The notes beneath the pieces are model-generated. The model had not been told where the DNA came from, did not search any database, and worked only from the letters and a program-made list of their open reading frames with translations. Below are positions 1 to 7,304 of a stretch of DNA of 14,526 nucleotides, in pieces (position 1 is the stretch's first letter; every line of letters begins with the position of its first letter). A program made the position numbers and the translations under genes. The stretch comes from Bacillus rubiinfantis (GTDB lineage: Bacteria; Bacillota; Bacilli; Bacillales; Cytobacillaceae): assembly GCA_000752035.1 (NCBI GenBank), contig CCFE01000020.1, positions 1-14,526 of the forward strand, in the 5' to 3' direction.

Positions 1-1
1 T

Positions 2-928
2 ATCTCCGCTTCCTTGGTAAGTAAAGAAATAGCCAAATTCGAGTACGATGAAGAAGGTTTAAGAACGAAAAAAATTGTCAGAACCAAAACCTATGAGGTC
101 TATTATGACGGAAAAAATAATAATTTAGCGCTGAAGGCAACAAAAGAAAACAACCAAGTTCAGAGATATCGCTATTACCAATGGGATGAAAACGGAAAAG
201 CCGTAGGAATGGTAATAAAAGATAAAAATCAATCTGGAAATTGGCAAACCAAAACCTATTATTTCTGGACAAATCAACGTGGTGATGTAACAACCATCGT
301 AGATAAGACTGGTGCGGAATTAGGATCTTATATGTATAATGCTTATGGCAATGTTTTGAGTGAAACTGGAACAATTGCCAAGGAAAATCCTATCCGCTAT
401 GCAAGCTATTATTATGATCAAGAGACGAAGCATTACTATTTGAAGGCAAGGTATTATGACCCGCAGAATGGAAACTTTTTGGCGTTAGACCCGCATCCGG
501 GTGATGACGATGATCCAGTTTCTCAGAATGGGTATACGTATGCGGGGAATAGCCCTATATCTTCTGTAGATCCGGATGGTGATTATTTTTGGTTAGCCGT
601 AAGTGTAGGTGTTGCAGCTTATGATGGTTACAAAGCCTATAAATCTAAAAAAAGTTGGAAGTCAGCTGCTTCGGCTGCGGCAATTGGTTTAATTGGTGGA
701 TCAAAAATAAAAGCAGCTAAGAAAGCTGGTCATGCTGTATACACATTATCAAAAGGTGGAAAGGTCGTTTATGTAGGAAGAACAAAAAACATTGCTGCGC
801 GAAAATCAGCACATAGACTTGGTCACCCGGATACAAATTTTAATGTAGTTAAGTCAGGATTAAGCTATGATGTTGCTCGAGGATTGGAACATAGATATTA
901 TTTAAAAAGCGGGGGAAACGTAACTTAA
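2..928 (+). CDS. Orphan Rhs C-terminal fragment (type B stub) with frameshift-truncated GIY-YIG nuclease tip; 5' end outside window
   Basis: This is the C-terminal end of a YD-repeat/Rhs polymorphic toxin. The frame is open to the left edge; the first possible start inside is a TTG at 14 with no convincing ribosome binding site, so the left boundary is arbitrary. It encodes YD repeats (FEYDEEG), the Rhs core (RGDVTT, then ARYYDP) and the DPDG motif that normally precedes the variable tip. A small Ala/Gly-rich pre-toxin segment and a GIY-YIG nuclease domain follow: AVYTL, YVGRTKN, a downstream Arg and His, and the metal-ligand Glu in RGLEHR. Such tips cut DNA or RNA in competitor cells. The G run at 911-915 has five bases, so translation stops right after LKSGG and the conserved Asn-containing C-terminus is lost. 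It differs from its twin at 9886 by YMYNAYG instead of YTYDAYG. It is probably inactive and silent unless recombined into a complete rhs gene. Confidence 0.75.
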   Translation: MSASLVSKEIAKFEYDEEGLRTKKIVRTKTYEVYYDGKNNNLALKATKENNQVQRYRYYQWDENGKAVGMVIKDKNQSGNWQTKTYYFWTNQRGDVTTIVDKTGAELGSYMYNAYGNVLSETGTIAKENPIRYASYYYDQETKHYYLKARYYDPQNGNFLALDPHPGDDDDPVSQNGYTYAGNSPISSVDPDGDYFWLAVSVGVAAYDGYKAYKSKKSWKSAASAAAIGLIGGSKIKAAKKAGHAVYTLSKGGKVVYVGRTKNIAARKSAHRLGHPDTNFNVVKSGLSYDVARGLEHRYYLKSGGNVT

Positions 929-1036
929 GAAATAAAATACGGCCAATTAGCAAAAAAATAAGAAGTATAATCACTATATGAGTGTCTCACGAAAGCATTA
1001 CAGATAAAATATAAATAGGAAAGGGTATTCTTTAAA

Positions 1037-1687
1037 ATGGAAAATAAAATTGCACAAATCCATAAGATGTTATTTATGGATAAACATACATTGGATGATG
1101 ACACTATTGAATTAATTGAAAAAACCATAAAGAAAATATTAGAATACGATAATCGAAGGTTGAATGGAAAGGTTATTACTGGTGTTAAGATTAAATTTAA
1201 GGATAGACCAAAGAAGTTCAATAATGTCAAAGCAGGGCAGGTATTTGAGATTTTTAACGATGATATTCTCAAATATTGTTATTGCATAATTGTTTCTGAT
1301 GTAGATGAAGATATTATTATAGGTTACTTGGATATCTATTCTAATAATCCTTTGCAAGTAGAGGAAATATTCAATTATATAAAGGAACGGAAATTTGTGT
1401 TTTTTGCCAATACTGGATTAACCGGTATAATAAATAATAGATGGAAATATATAACTGATTATCCGGTGGGAATTTTGTCTAAAGATGAAATATTGAGTAT
1501 TCCATACCAAATTTTTTTTAATGGTAAATATTATAAAAGTATTGGCGATAGCACTAAAGAAATTCTAGATTGTGATATTATATCCACAGAGGAGGCAGAA
1601 AGTATATTTAACCCCTTAGGGATAGTAGGTGAATTAGAAATACAATCAATTTTAAAAGCAAATTATAAAAAGAAGCTAAACAAATAA
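1037..1687 (+). CDS. Imm26-like immunity protein for the GIY-YIG tip (copy 1)
   Basis: This 216-residue soluble acidic protein has no signal peptide and is encoded directly behind the GIY-YIG tip, the standard place for a cognate immunity gene. The pattern resembles the Imm26 immunity family: a GQVFEI strand near residues 67-72, GYLDIY near 96-101, a 'KFVFF' segment, a conserved Trp at 136 followed by KYI, and a Pro-Tyr turn further on. Imm26 proteins are thought to bind and block Rhs-type nuclease toxins in the cytoplasm; the assignment is from memory of the family pattern. The ATG follows a good ribosome binding site (AGGAAAGGG, 1017-1025). The 108 bases between the truncated toxin stop and this start are the out-of-frame remnant of the toxin's last codons. 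This copy carries the alpha allele: Leu19, Pro143, Gly145, Leu206. Confidence 0.75.
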   Translation: MENKIAQIHKMLFMDKHTLDDDTIELIEKTIKKILEYDNRRLNGKVITGVKIKFKDRPKKFNNVKAGQVFEIFNDDILKYCYCIIVSDVDEDIIIGYLDIYSNNPLQVEEIFNYIKERKFVFFANTGLTGIINNRWKYITDYPVGILSKDEILSIPYQIFFNGKYYKSIGDSTKEILDCDIISTEEAESIFNPLGIVGELEIQSILKANYKKKLNK

Positions 1688-1695
1688 TTTTATTA

Positions 1696-1737
1696 GGGAT
1701 CTCTGTTTAAATTTTTGAACAGGGGTCTATTTTTTAT
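1696..1737 (+). terminator. Rho-independent terminator after immunity copy 1
   Basis: An 11-pair stem (1698-1708 with 1717-1727, including several G-U pairs) and an 8-base loop are followed by a T-rich run. It starts 11 bases after the immunity stop and lies before the next Rhs stub, so transcription from one cassette should largely end before the next toxin fragment. Confidence 0.7.
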
Positions 1738-1757
1738 ATACAAAGAGTAAAAAGTTT

Positions 1758-3017
1758 ATGAAATCAATAACTCTAGCCAAAGCACATGACAAGTCGGGAA
1801 ATATTTTAAAAGTTACAGACAGACATGGGACAAGCCAGTATGAATATGATGGCAATGAGCAGCTGATAAAGGAAACCTTGCCAGATGGAACAATAAATGA
1901 ATATCGCTATGACAAAGTTGGTAACAGGTTAGCATCGATTCAAAATGGAAAAGTAACAAAATTCAGTTATAATGATGGTAACCAGATTATTGCAAAAAAT
2001 GATACTAATACCTTCACGTATGATGCCGACGGGAATGTAAAGAAAGATGATCAGTTCATTTATGAATACAATGATTTAGGTGCGCAGACAAAGGTTTCTA
2101 CTTTGGCCAATAAAGAAGTAGCCAAATACGAGTATGATGAAGAAGGACTAAGGACTAAAAAGATTGTCGGAACTAAAACCTATGAGTATTATTATGACGG
2201 AGAAGATGATCATCTAGCCTTAGAAGTAATGAAGGAAAACGACCAAGTCCAGAAATATCGTTATTACCAATGGGATGAAAACGGAAAAGCCGTCGGAATG
2301 GTGATACAAGATCAAGATAGTTCCGGAAAATGGCGCACCAAAACCTATTATTTCTGGACAAACCAACGCGGTGACGTCACAACGATTATTGACCACACCG
2401 GCGCGGAAGTAGGTTCCTACACATACGATGCGTTTGGTAATGTACTCAGCGAAACAGGGACAATCGCCAAGGAAAACCAAATTCGCTATGCAAGCTATTA
2501 CTATGACCAAGAAACGAAGCACTACTATTTGAAAGCAAGATACTACGACCCGCAAAACGGGAACTTCTTGGCATTAGATCCGCACCCAGGAGATGACGAT
2601 GATCCTGTTTCTCAGAATGGGTATACGTATGCGGGGAATAGCCCTATATCTTCTGTAGATCCGGATGGTGATTATTTTTGGTTAGCCGTAAGTGTAGGTG
2701 TTGCAGCTTATGATGGTTACAAAGCCTATAAATCTAAAAAAAGTTGGAAGTCAGCTGCTTCGGCTGCGGCAATTGGTTTAATTGGTGGATCAAAAATAAA
2801 AGCAGCTAAGAAAGCTGGTCATGCTGTATACACATTATCAAAAGGTGGAAAGGTCGTTTATGTAGGAAGAACAAAAAACATTGCTGCGCGAAAATCAGCA
2901 CATAGACTTGGTCACCCGGATACAAATTTTAATGTAGTTAAGTCAGGATTAAGCTATGATGTTGCTCGAGGATTGGAACATAGATATTATTTAAAAAGCG
3001 GGGGAAACGTAACTTAA
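1758..3017 (+). CDS. Orphan Rhs C-terminal fragment (type A stub) with frameshift-truncated GIY-YIG tip (copy 2)
   Basis: This 419-residue ORF encodes only the end of an Rhs/WapA-like toxin; full members run to thousands of residues with a secretion signal. Visible parts are YD repeats from about residue 28 (YEYDGN, YRYDKVGN, FTYDADGN, YEYDEEG), the Rhs core from RGDVTT at 204 to DPDG at 301-304, a small-residue pre-toxin segment, and a GIY-YIG domain (AVY at 356-358, YVG at 368-370, Arg371, Glu407). It ends at 419 because the G run at 3000-3004 has five bases; the six-G copy at 9886 continues for about 30 more residues. The ATG at 1758 is the first after an in-frame stop, but there is no recognisable Shine-Dalgarno and a terminator lies just upstream. 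Rhs homology begins only after the first nine or so residues. It is therefore probably a silent recombination cassette, not a secreted protein. Confidence 0.75.
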   Translation: MKSITLAKAHDKSGNILKVTDRHGTSQYEYDGNEQLIKETLPDGTINEYRYDKVGNRLASIQNGKVTKFSYNDGNQIIAKNDTNTFTYDADGNVKKDDQFIYEYNDLGAQTKVSTLANKEVAKYEYDEEGLRTKKIVGTKTYEYYYDGEDDHLALEVMKENDQVQKYRYYQWDENGKAVGMVIQDQDSSGKWRTKTYYFWTNQRGDVTTIIDHTGAEVGSYTYDAFGNVLSETGTIAKENQIRYASYYYDQETKHYYLKARYYDPQNGNFLALDPHPGDDDDPVSQNGYTYAGNSPISSVDPDGDYFWLAVSVGVAAYDGYKAYKSKKSWKSAASAAAIGLIGGSKIKAAKKAGHAVYTLSKGGKVVYVGRTKNIAARKSAHRLGHPDTNFNVVKSGLSYDVARGLEHRYYLKSGGNVT

Positions 3018-3125
3018 GAAATAAAATACGGCCAATTAGCAAAAAAATAAGAAGTATAATCACTATATGAGTGTCTCACGAAAGCATTACAGATAAAATA
3101 TAAATAGGAAAGGGTATTCTTTAAA

Positions 3126-3776
3126 ATGGAAAATAAAATTGCACAAATCCATAAGATGTTATTTATGGATAAACATACATTGGATGATGACACTATTGAA
3201 TTAATTGAAAAAACCATAAAGAAAATATTAGAATACGATAATCGAAGGTTGAATGGAAAGGTTATTACTGGTGTTAAGATTAAATTTAAGGATAGACCAA
3301 AGAAGTTCAATAATGTCAAAGCAGGGCAGGTATTTGAGATTTTTAACGATGATATTCTCAAATATTGTTATTGCATAATTGTTTCTGATGTAGATGAAGA
3401 TATTATTATAGGTTACTTGGATATCTATTCTAATAATCCTTTGCAAGTAGAGGAAATATTCAATTATATAAAGGAACGGAAATTTGTGTTTTTTGCCAAT
3501 ACTGGATTAACCGGTATAATAAATAATAGATGGAAATATATAACTGATTATCCGGTGGGAATTTTGTCTAAAGATGAAATATTGAGTATTCCATACCAAA
3601 TTTTTTTTAATGGTAAATATTATAAAAGTATTGGCGATAGCACTAAAGAAATTCTAGATTGTGATATTATATCCACAGAGGAGGCAGAAAGTATATTTAA
3701 CCCCTTAGGGATAGTAGGTGAATTAGAAATACAATCAATTTTAAAAGCAAATTATAAAAAGAAGCTAAACAAATAA
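3126..3776 (+). CDS. Imm26-like immunity protein (copy 2)
   Basis: This 216-residue protein is identical to the product at 1037-1687 (alpha allele: Leu19, Pro143, Gly145, Leu206). It has its own AGGAAAGGG ribosome binding site about 11 bases before the ATG, so it can be translated without the truncated toxin frame upstream, which stops 108 bases earlier. It should neutralise the GIY-YIG tip in the cytoplasm. The complete reading frame, beside a toxin partner with a lesion, suggests that immunity is the function being kept. The family call rests on the GQVFEI, GYLDIY and Trp136 pattern. Confidence 0.75.
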   Translation: MENKIAQIHKMLFMDKHTLDDDTIELIEKTIKKILEYDNRRLNGKVITGVKIKFKDRPKKFNNVKAGQVFEIFNDDILKYCYCIIVSDVDEDIIIGYLDIYSNNPLQVEEIFNYIKERKFVFFANTGLTGIINNRWKYITDYPVGILSKDEILSIPYQIFFNGKYYKSIGDSTKEILDCDIISTEEAESIFNPLGIVGELEIQSILKANYKKKLNK

Positions 3777-3784
3777 TTTTATTA

Positions 3785-3826
3785 GGGATCTCTGTTTAAA
3801 TTTTTGAACAGGGGTCTATTTTTTAT
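3785..3826 (+). terminator. Rho-independent terminator after immunity copy 2
   Basis: Same hairpin as at 1696-1737: the left arm begins at 3787, 11 bases after the immunity stop, and a T-rich run follows the right arm. Confidence 0.7.
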
Positions 3827-3846
3827 ATACAAAGAGTAAAAAGTTT

Positions 3847-5106
3847 ATGAAATCAATAACTCTAGCCAAAGCACATGACAAGTCGGGAAATATTTTAAAA
3901 GTTACAGACAGACATGGGACAAGCCAGTATGAATATGATGGCAATGAGCAGCTGATAAAGGAAACCTTGCCAGATGGAACAATAAATGAATATCGCTATG
4001 ACAAAGTTGGTAACAGGTTAGCATCGATTCAAAATGGAAAAGTAACAAAATTCAGTTATAATGATGGTAACCAGATTATTGCAAAAAATGATACTAATAC
4101 CTTCACGTATGATGCCGACGGGAATGTAAAGAAAGATGATCAGTTCATTTATGAATACAATGATTTAGGTGCGCAGACAAAGGTTTCTACTTTGGCCAAT
4201 AAAGAAGTAGCCAAATACGAGTATGATGAAGAAGGACTAAGGACTAAAAAGATTGTCGGAACTAAAACCTATGAGTATTATTATGACGGAGAAGATGATC
4301 ATCTAGCCTTAGAAGTAATGAAGGAAAACGACCAAGTCCAGAAATATCGTTATTACCAATGGGATGAAAACGGAAAAGCCGTCGGAATGGTGATACAAGA
4401 TCAAGATAGTTCCGGAAAATGGCGCACCAAAACCTATTATTTCTGGACAAACCAACGCGGTGACGTCACAACGATTATTGACCACACCGGCGCGGAAGTA
4501 GGTTCCTACACATACGATGCGTTTGGTAATGTACTCAGCGAAACAGGGACAATCGCCAAGGAAAACCAAATTCGCTATGCAAGCTATTACTATGACCAAG
4601 AAACGAAGCACTACTATTTGAAAGCAAGATACTACGACCCGCAAAACGGGAACTTCTTGGCATTAGATCCGCACCCAGGAGATGACGATGATCCTGTTTC
4701 TCAGAATGGGTATACGTATGCGGGGAATAGCCCTATATCTTCTGTAGATCCGGATGGTGATTATTTTTGGTTAGCCGTAAGTGTAGGTGTTGCAGCTTAT
4801 GATGGTTACAAAGCCTATAAATCTAAAAAAAGTTGGAAGTCAGCTGCTTCGGCTGCGGCAATTGGTTTAATTGGTGGATCAAAAATAAAAGCAGCTAAGA
4901 AAGCTGGTCATGCTGTATACACATTATCAAAAGGTGGAAAGGTCGTTTATGTAGGAAGAACAAAAAACATTGCTGCGCGAAAATCAGCACATAGACTTGG
5001 TCACCCGGATACAAATTTTAATGTAGTTAAGTCAGGATTAAGCTATGATGTTGCTCGAGGATTGGAACATAGATATTATTTAAAAAGCGGGGGAAACGTA
5101 ACTTAA
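3847..5106 (+). CDS. Orphan Rhs C-terminal fragment (type A stub) with frameshift-truncated GIY-YIG tip (copy 3)
   Basis: The 419-residue product is identical to that of 1758-3017: YD repeats, Rhs core ending in DPDG at 301-304, pre-toxin segment and an incomplete GIY-YIG domain. The G run at 5089-5093 has five bases and causes the early stop. Downstream of the stop this copy differs from its neighbours: the A run has eight bases and the later TGA is TAA, exactly as in the intact cassette at 9886. Only a single one-base lesion therefore separates it from a complete toxin tip. A -1 ribosomal shift at the GGGAAAC heptamer (5091-5097) would give a full-length domain in this copy. No Shine-Dalgarno is seen before the ATG. 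Confidence 0.75.
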   Translation: MKSITLAKAHDKSGNILKVTDRHGTSQYEYDGNEQLIKETLPDGTINEYRYDKVGNRLASIQNGKVTKFSYNDGNQIIAKNDTNTFTYDADGNVKKDDQFIYEYNDLGAQTKVSTLANKEVAKYEYDEEGLRTKKIVGTKTYEYYYDGEDDHLALEVMKENDQVQKYRYYQWDENGKAVGMVIQDQDSSGKWRTKTYYFWTNQRGDVTTIIDHTGAEVGSYTYDAFGNVLSETGTIAKENQIRYASYYYDQETKHYYLKARYYDPQNGNFLALDPHPGDDDDPVSQNGYTYAGNSPISSVDPDGDYFWLAVSVGVAAYDGYKAYKSKKSWKSAASAAAIGLIGGSKIKAAKKAGHAVYTLSKGGKVVYVGRTKNIAARKSAHRLGHPDTNFNVVKSGLSYDVARGLEHRYYLKSGGNVT

Positions 5107-5215
5107 GAAATAAAATACGGCCAATTAGCAAAAAAAATAAGAAGTATAATCACTATATAAGTGTCTCACGAAAGCATTACAGATAAAATATAAATAGGAA
5201 AGGGTATTCTTTAAA

Positions 5216-5866
5216 ATGGAAAATAAAATTGCACAAATCCATAAGATGTTATTTATGGATAAACATACATTTGATGATGACACTATTGAATTAATTGAAA
5301 AAACCATAAAGAAAATATTAGAATACGATAATCGAAGGTTGAATGGAAAGGTTATTACTGGTGTTAAGATTAAATTTAAGGATAGACCAAAGAAATTCAA
5401 TAATGTCAAAGCAGGGCAGGTATTTGAGATTTTCAACGATGATATTCTCAAATATTGTTATTGCATAATTGTTTCTGATGTAGATGAGGATATTATTATA
5501 GGTTACTTGGATATCTATTCTAATAATCCTTTGCAAGTAGAGGAAATATTCAATTATATAAAGGAACGGAAATTTGTATTTTTTGCCAATACTGGATTAA
5601 CCGGTATAATAAATAATAGATGGAAATATATAACTGATTATTCGGTGGAAATTTTGTCTAAAGATGAAATATTGAGTATTCCATACCAAATTTTTTTTAA
5701 TGGTAAATATTATAAAAGTATTGGCGATAGCACTAAAGAAATTCTAGATTGTGATATTATATCCACAGAAGAGGCAGAAAGTATATTTAACCCCTTAGGG
5801 ATAGTAGGTGAATTAGAAATACAATCAATTATAAAAGCAAATTATAAAAAGAAGCTAAACAAATAA
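5216..5866 (+). CDS. Imm26-like immunity protein, variant allele (copy 3)
   Basis: This 216-residue immunity protein carries the beta allele: Phe19, Ser143 and Glu145 instead of Leu, Pro and Gly, plus a private Ile206. Several synonymous changes accompany these (for example in the codons for residues around the GQVFEI strand and in the Glu-Glu-Ala segment near the C-terminus). The same beta haplotype, apart from residue 206, is found behind the intact toxin at 9886-10899. Ribosome binding site, spacing and terminator are unchanged. The Gly145 to Glu change lies close to conserved Trp136 and could alter toxin binding, which is inference. Confidence 0.75.
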   Translation: MENKIAQIHKMLFMDKHTFDDDTIELIEKTIKKILEYDNRRLNGKVITGVKIKFKDRPKKFNNVKAGQVFEIFNDDILKYCYCIIVSDVDEDIIIGYLDIYSNNPLQVEEIFNYIKERKFVFFANTGLTGIINNRWKYITDYSVEILSKDEILSIPYQIFFNGKYYKSIGDSTKEILDCDIISTEEAESIFNPLGIVGELEIQSIIKANYKKKLNK

Positions 5867-5874
5867 TTTTATTA

Positions 5875-5916
5875 GGGATCTCTGTTTAAATTTTTGAACA
5901 GGGGTCTATTTTTTAT
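5875..5916 (+). terminator. Rho-independent terminator after immunity copy 3
   Basis: Hairpin with left arm starting at 5877 and trailing T-rich run, same bases as the other immunity terminators. Confidence 0.7.
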
Positions 5917-5936
5917 ATACAAAGAGTAAAAAGTTT

Positions 5937-7196
5937 ATGAAATCAATAACTCTAGCCAAAGCACATGACAAGTCGGGAAATATTTTAAAAGTTACAGACA
6001 GACATGGGACAAGCCAGTATGAATATGATGGCAATGAGCAGCTGATAAAGGAAACCTTGCCAGATGGAACAATAAATGAATATCGCTATGACAAAGTTGG
6101 TAACAGGTTAGCATCGATTCAAAATGGAAAAGTAACAAAATTCAGTTATAATGATGGTAACCAGATTATTGCAAAAAATGATACTAATACCTTCACGTAT
6201 GATGCCGACGGGAATGTAAAGAAAGATGATCAGTTCATTTATGAATACAATGATTTAGGTGCGCAGACAAAGGTTTCTACTTTGGCCAATAAAGAAGTAG
6301 CCAAATACGAGTATGATGAAGAAGGACTAAGGACTAAAAAGATTGTCGGAACTAAAACCTATGAGTATTATTATGACGGAGAAGATGATCATCTAGCCTT
6401 AGAAGTAATGAAGGAAAACGACCAAGTCCAGAAATATCGTTATTACCAATGGGATGAAAACGGAAAAGCCGTCGGAATGGTGATACAAGATCAAGATAGT
6501 TCCGGAAAATGGCGCACCAAAACCTATTATTTCTGGACAAACCAACGCGGTGACGTCACAACGATTATTGACCACACCGGCGCGGAAGTAGGTTCCTACA
6601 CATACGATGCGTTTGGTAATGTACTCAGCGAAACAGGGACAATCGCCAAGGAAAACCAAATTCGCTATGCAAGCTATTACTATGACCAAGAAACGAAGCA
6701 CTACTATTTGAAAGCAAGATACTACGACCCGCAAAACGGGAACTTCTTGGCGTTAGATCCGCACCCAGGAGATGACGATGATCCTGTTTCTCAGAATGGG
6801 TATACGTATGCGGGGAATAGCCCTATATCTTCTGTAGATCCGGATGGTGATTATTTTTGGTTAGCCGTAAGTGTAGGTGTTGCAGCTTATGATGGTTACA
6901 AAGCCTATAAATCTAAAAAAAGTTGGAAGTCAGCTGCTTCGGCTGCGGCAATTGGTTTAATTGGTGGATCAAAAATAAAAGCAGCTAAGAAAGCTGGTCA
7001 TGCTGTATACACATTATCAAAAGGTGGAAAGGTCGTTTATGTAGGAAGAACAAAAAACATTGCTGCGCGAAAATCAGCACATAGACTTGGTCACCCGGAT
7101 ACAAATTTTAATGTAGTTAAGTCAGGATTAAGCTATGATGTTGCTCGAGGATTGGAACATAGATATTATTTAAAAAGCGGGGGAAACGTAACTTAA
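5937..7196 (+). CDS. Orphan Rhs C-terminal fragment (type A stub) with frameshift-truncated GIY-YIG tip (copy 4)
   Basis: The 419-residue product is the same as in the two preceding units. It differs at one synonymous site, GCG in place of GCA in the Ala codon of the FLALDP motif near 6752, a variant otherwise seen in the cassette at 8026 and in the type B stubs. This marks a recombination tract just upstream of the shared crossover segment. The G run at 7179-7183 has five bases, giving the early stop after LKSGG, and the A run downstream has seven bases, a second frame lesion relative to the intact tip. No Shine-Dalgarno precedes the ATG, and the previous cassette's terminator lies immediately upstream. 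Confidence 0.75.
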   Translation: MKSITLAKAHDKSGNILKVTDRHGTSQYEYDGNEQLIKETLPDGTINEYRYDKVGNRLASIQNGKVTKFSYNDGNQIIAKNDTNTFTYDADGNVKKDDQFIYEYNDLGAQTKVSTLANKEVAKYEYDEEGLRTKKIVGTKTYEYYYDGEDDHLALEVMKENDQVQKYRYYQWDENGKAVGMVIQDQDSSGKWRTKTYYFWTNQRGDVTTIIDHTGAEVGSYTYDAFGNVLSETGTIAKENQIRYASYYYDQETKHYYLKARYYDPQNGNFLALDPHPGDDDDPVSQNGYTYAGNSPISSVDPDGDYFWLAVSVGVAAYDGYKAYKSKKSWKSAASAAAIGLIGGSKIKAAKKAGHAVYTLSKGGKVVYVGRTKNIAARKSAHRLGHPDTNFNVVKSGLSYDVARGLEHRYYLKSGGNVT

Positions 7197-7304
7197 GAAA
7201 TAAAATACGGCCAATTAGCAAAAAAATAAGAAGTATAATCACTATATGAGTGTCTCACGAAAGCATTACAGATAAAATATAAATAGGAAAGGGTATTCTT
7301 TAAA

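Larger units (their letters stand above)
1758..3846. repeat. Direct tandem repeat unit, 2089 bases (first full type A cassette)
   Basis: The unit runs from the ATG of one Rhs stub to the base before the ATG of the next, and holds stub, GIY-YIG tip, immunity gene and terminator. It recurs at 3847-5936 (2090 bases), 5937-8025 (2089) and 11650-13738 (2089), and in part at 13739-14526. Copies differ by only a few substitutions plus one-base changes in an A run. The unit at 11650 differs from this one by a single substitution that I could find, C to T at 12290. Confidence 0.9.
3847..5936. repeat. Direct tandem repeat unit, 2090 bases
   Basis: Second consecutive type A cassette. The extra base relative to its neighbours is an eighth A in the run at 5130-5137. 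Its first part matches the 1758 unit, while its part downstream of the G run matches the cassette at 9891, so the unit is a mosaic. Confidence 0.9.

Noticed and set aside
966..971. TATAAT as a possible promoter -10 box for the immunity gene
   Set aside because: In the intact cassette these bases encode Tyr-Asn of the toxin's C-terminus, and the hexamer 17 bases upstream (CCAATT) is a poor -35 match. A weak promoter is possible but not supported.
925..1272. Recurrent 115- or 108-codon minus-strand ORFs opposite the toxin-immunity junctions and the start of the immunity genes
   Set aside because: They lie antisense to well-supported genes, have no ribosome binding site or recognisable domain, and recur only because the cassette is repeated.
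2220..2555. Minus-strand ORFs of 111 and 62 codons opposite the Rhs core
   Set aside because: Shadow frames of the conserved Rhs coding sequence; cysteine-rich odd composition and no initiation signals.
1758..3017. Type A stubs as free-standing full-length toxins
   Set aside because: They lack a secretion signal and nearly all of the Rhs shell and have no Shine-Dalgarno, so they are better described as C-terminal fragments.
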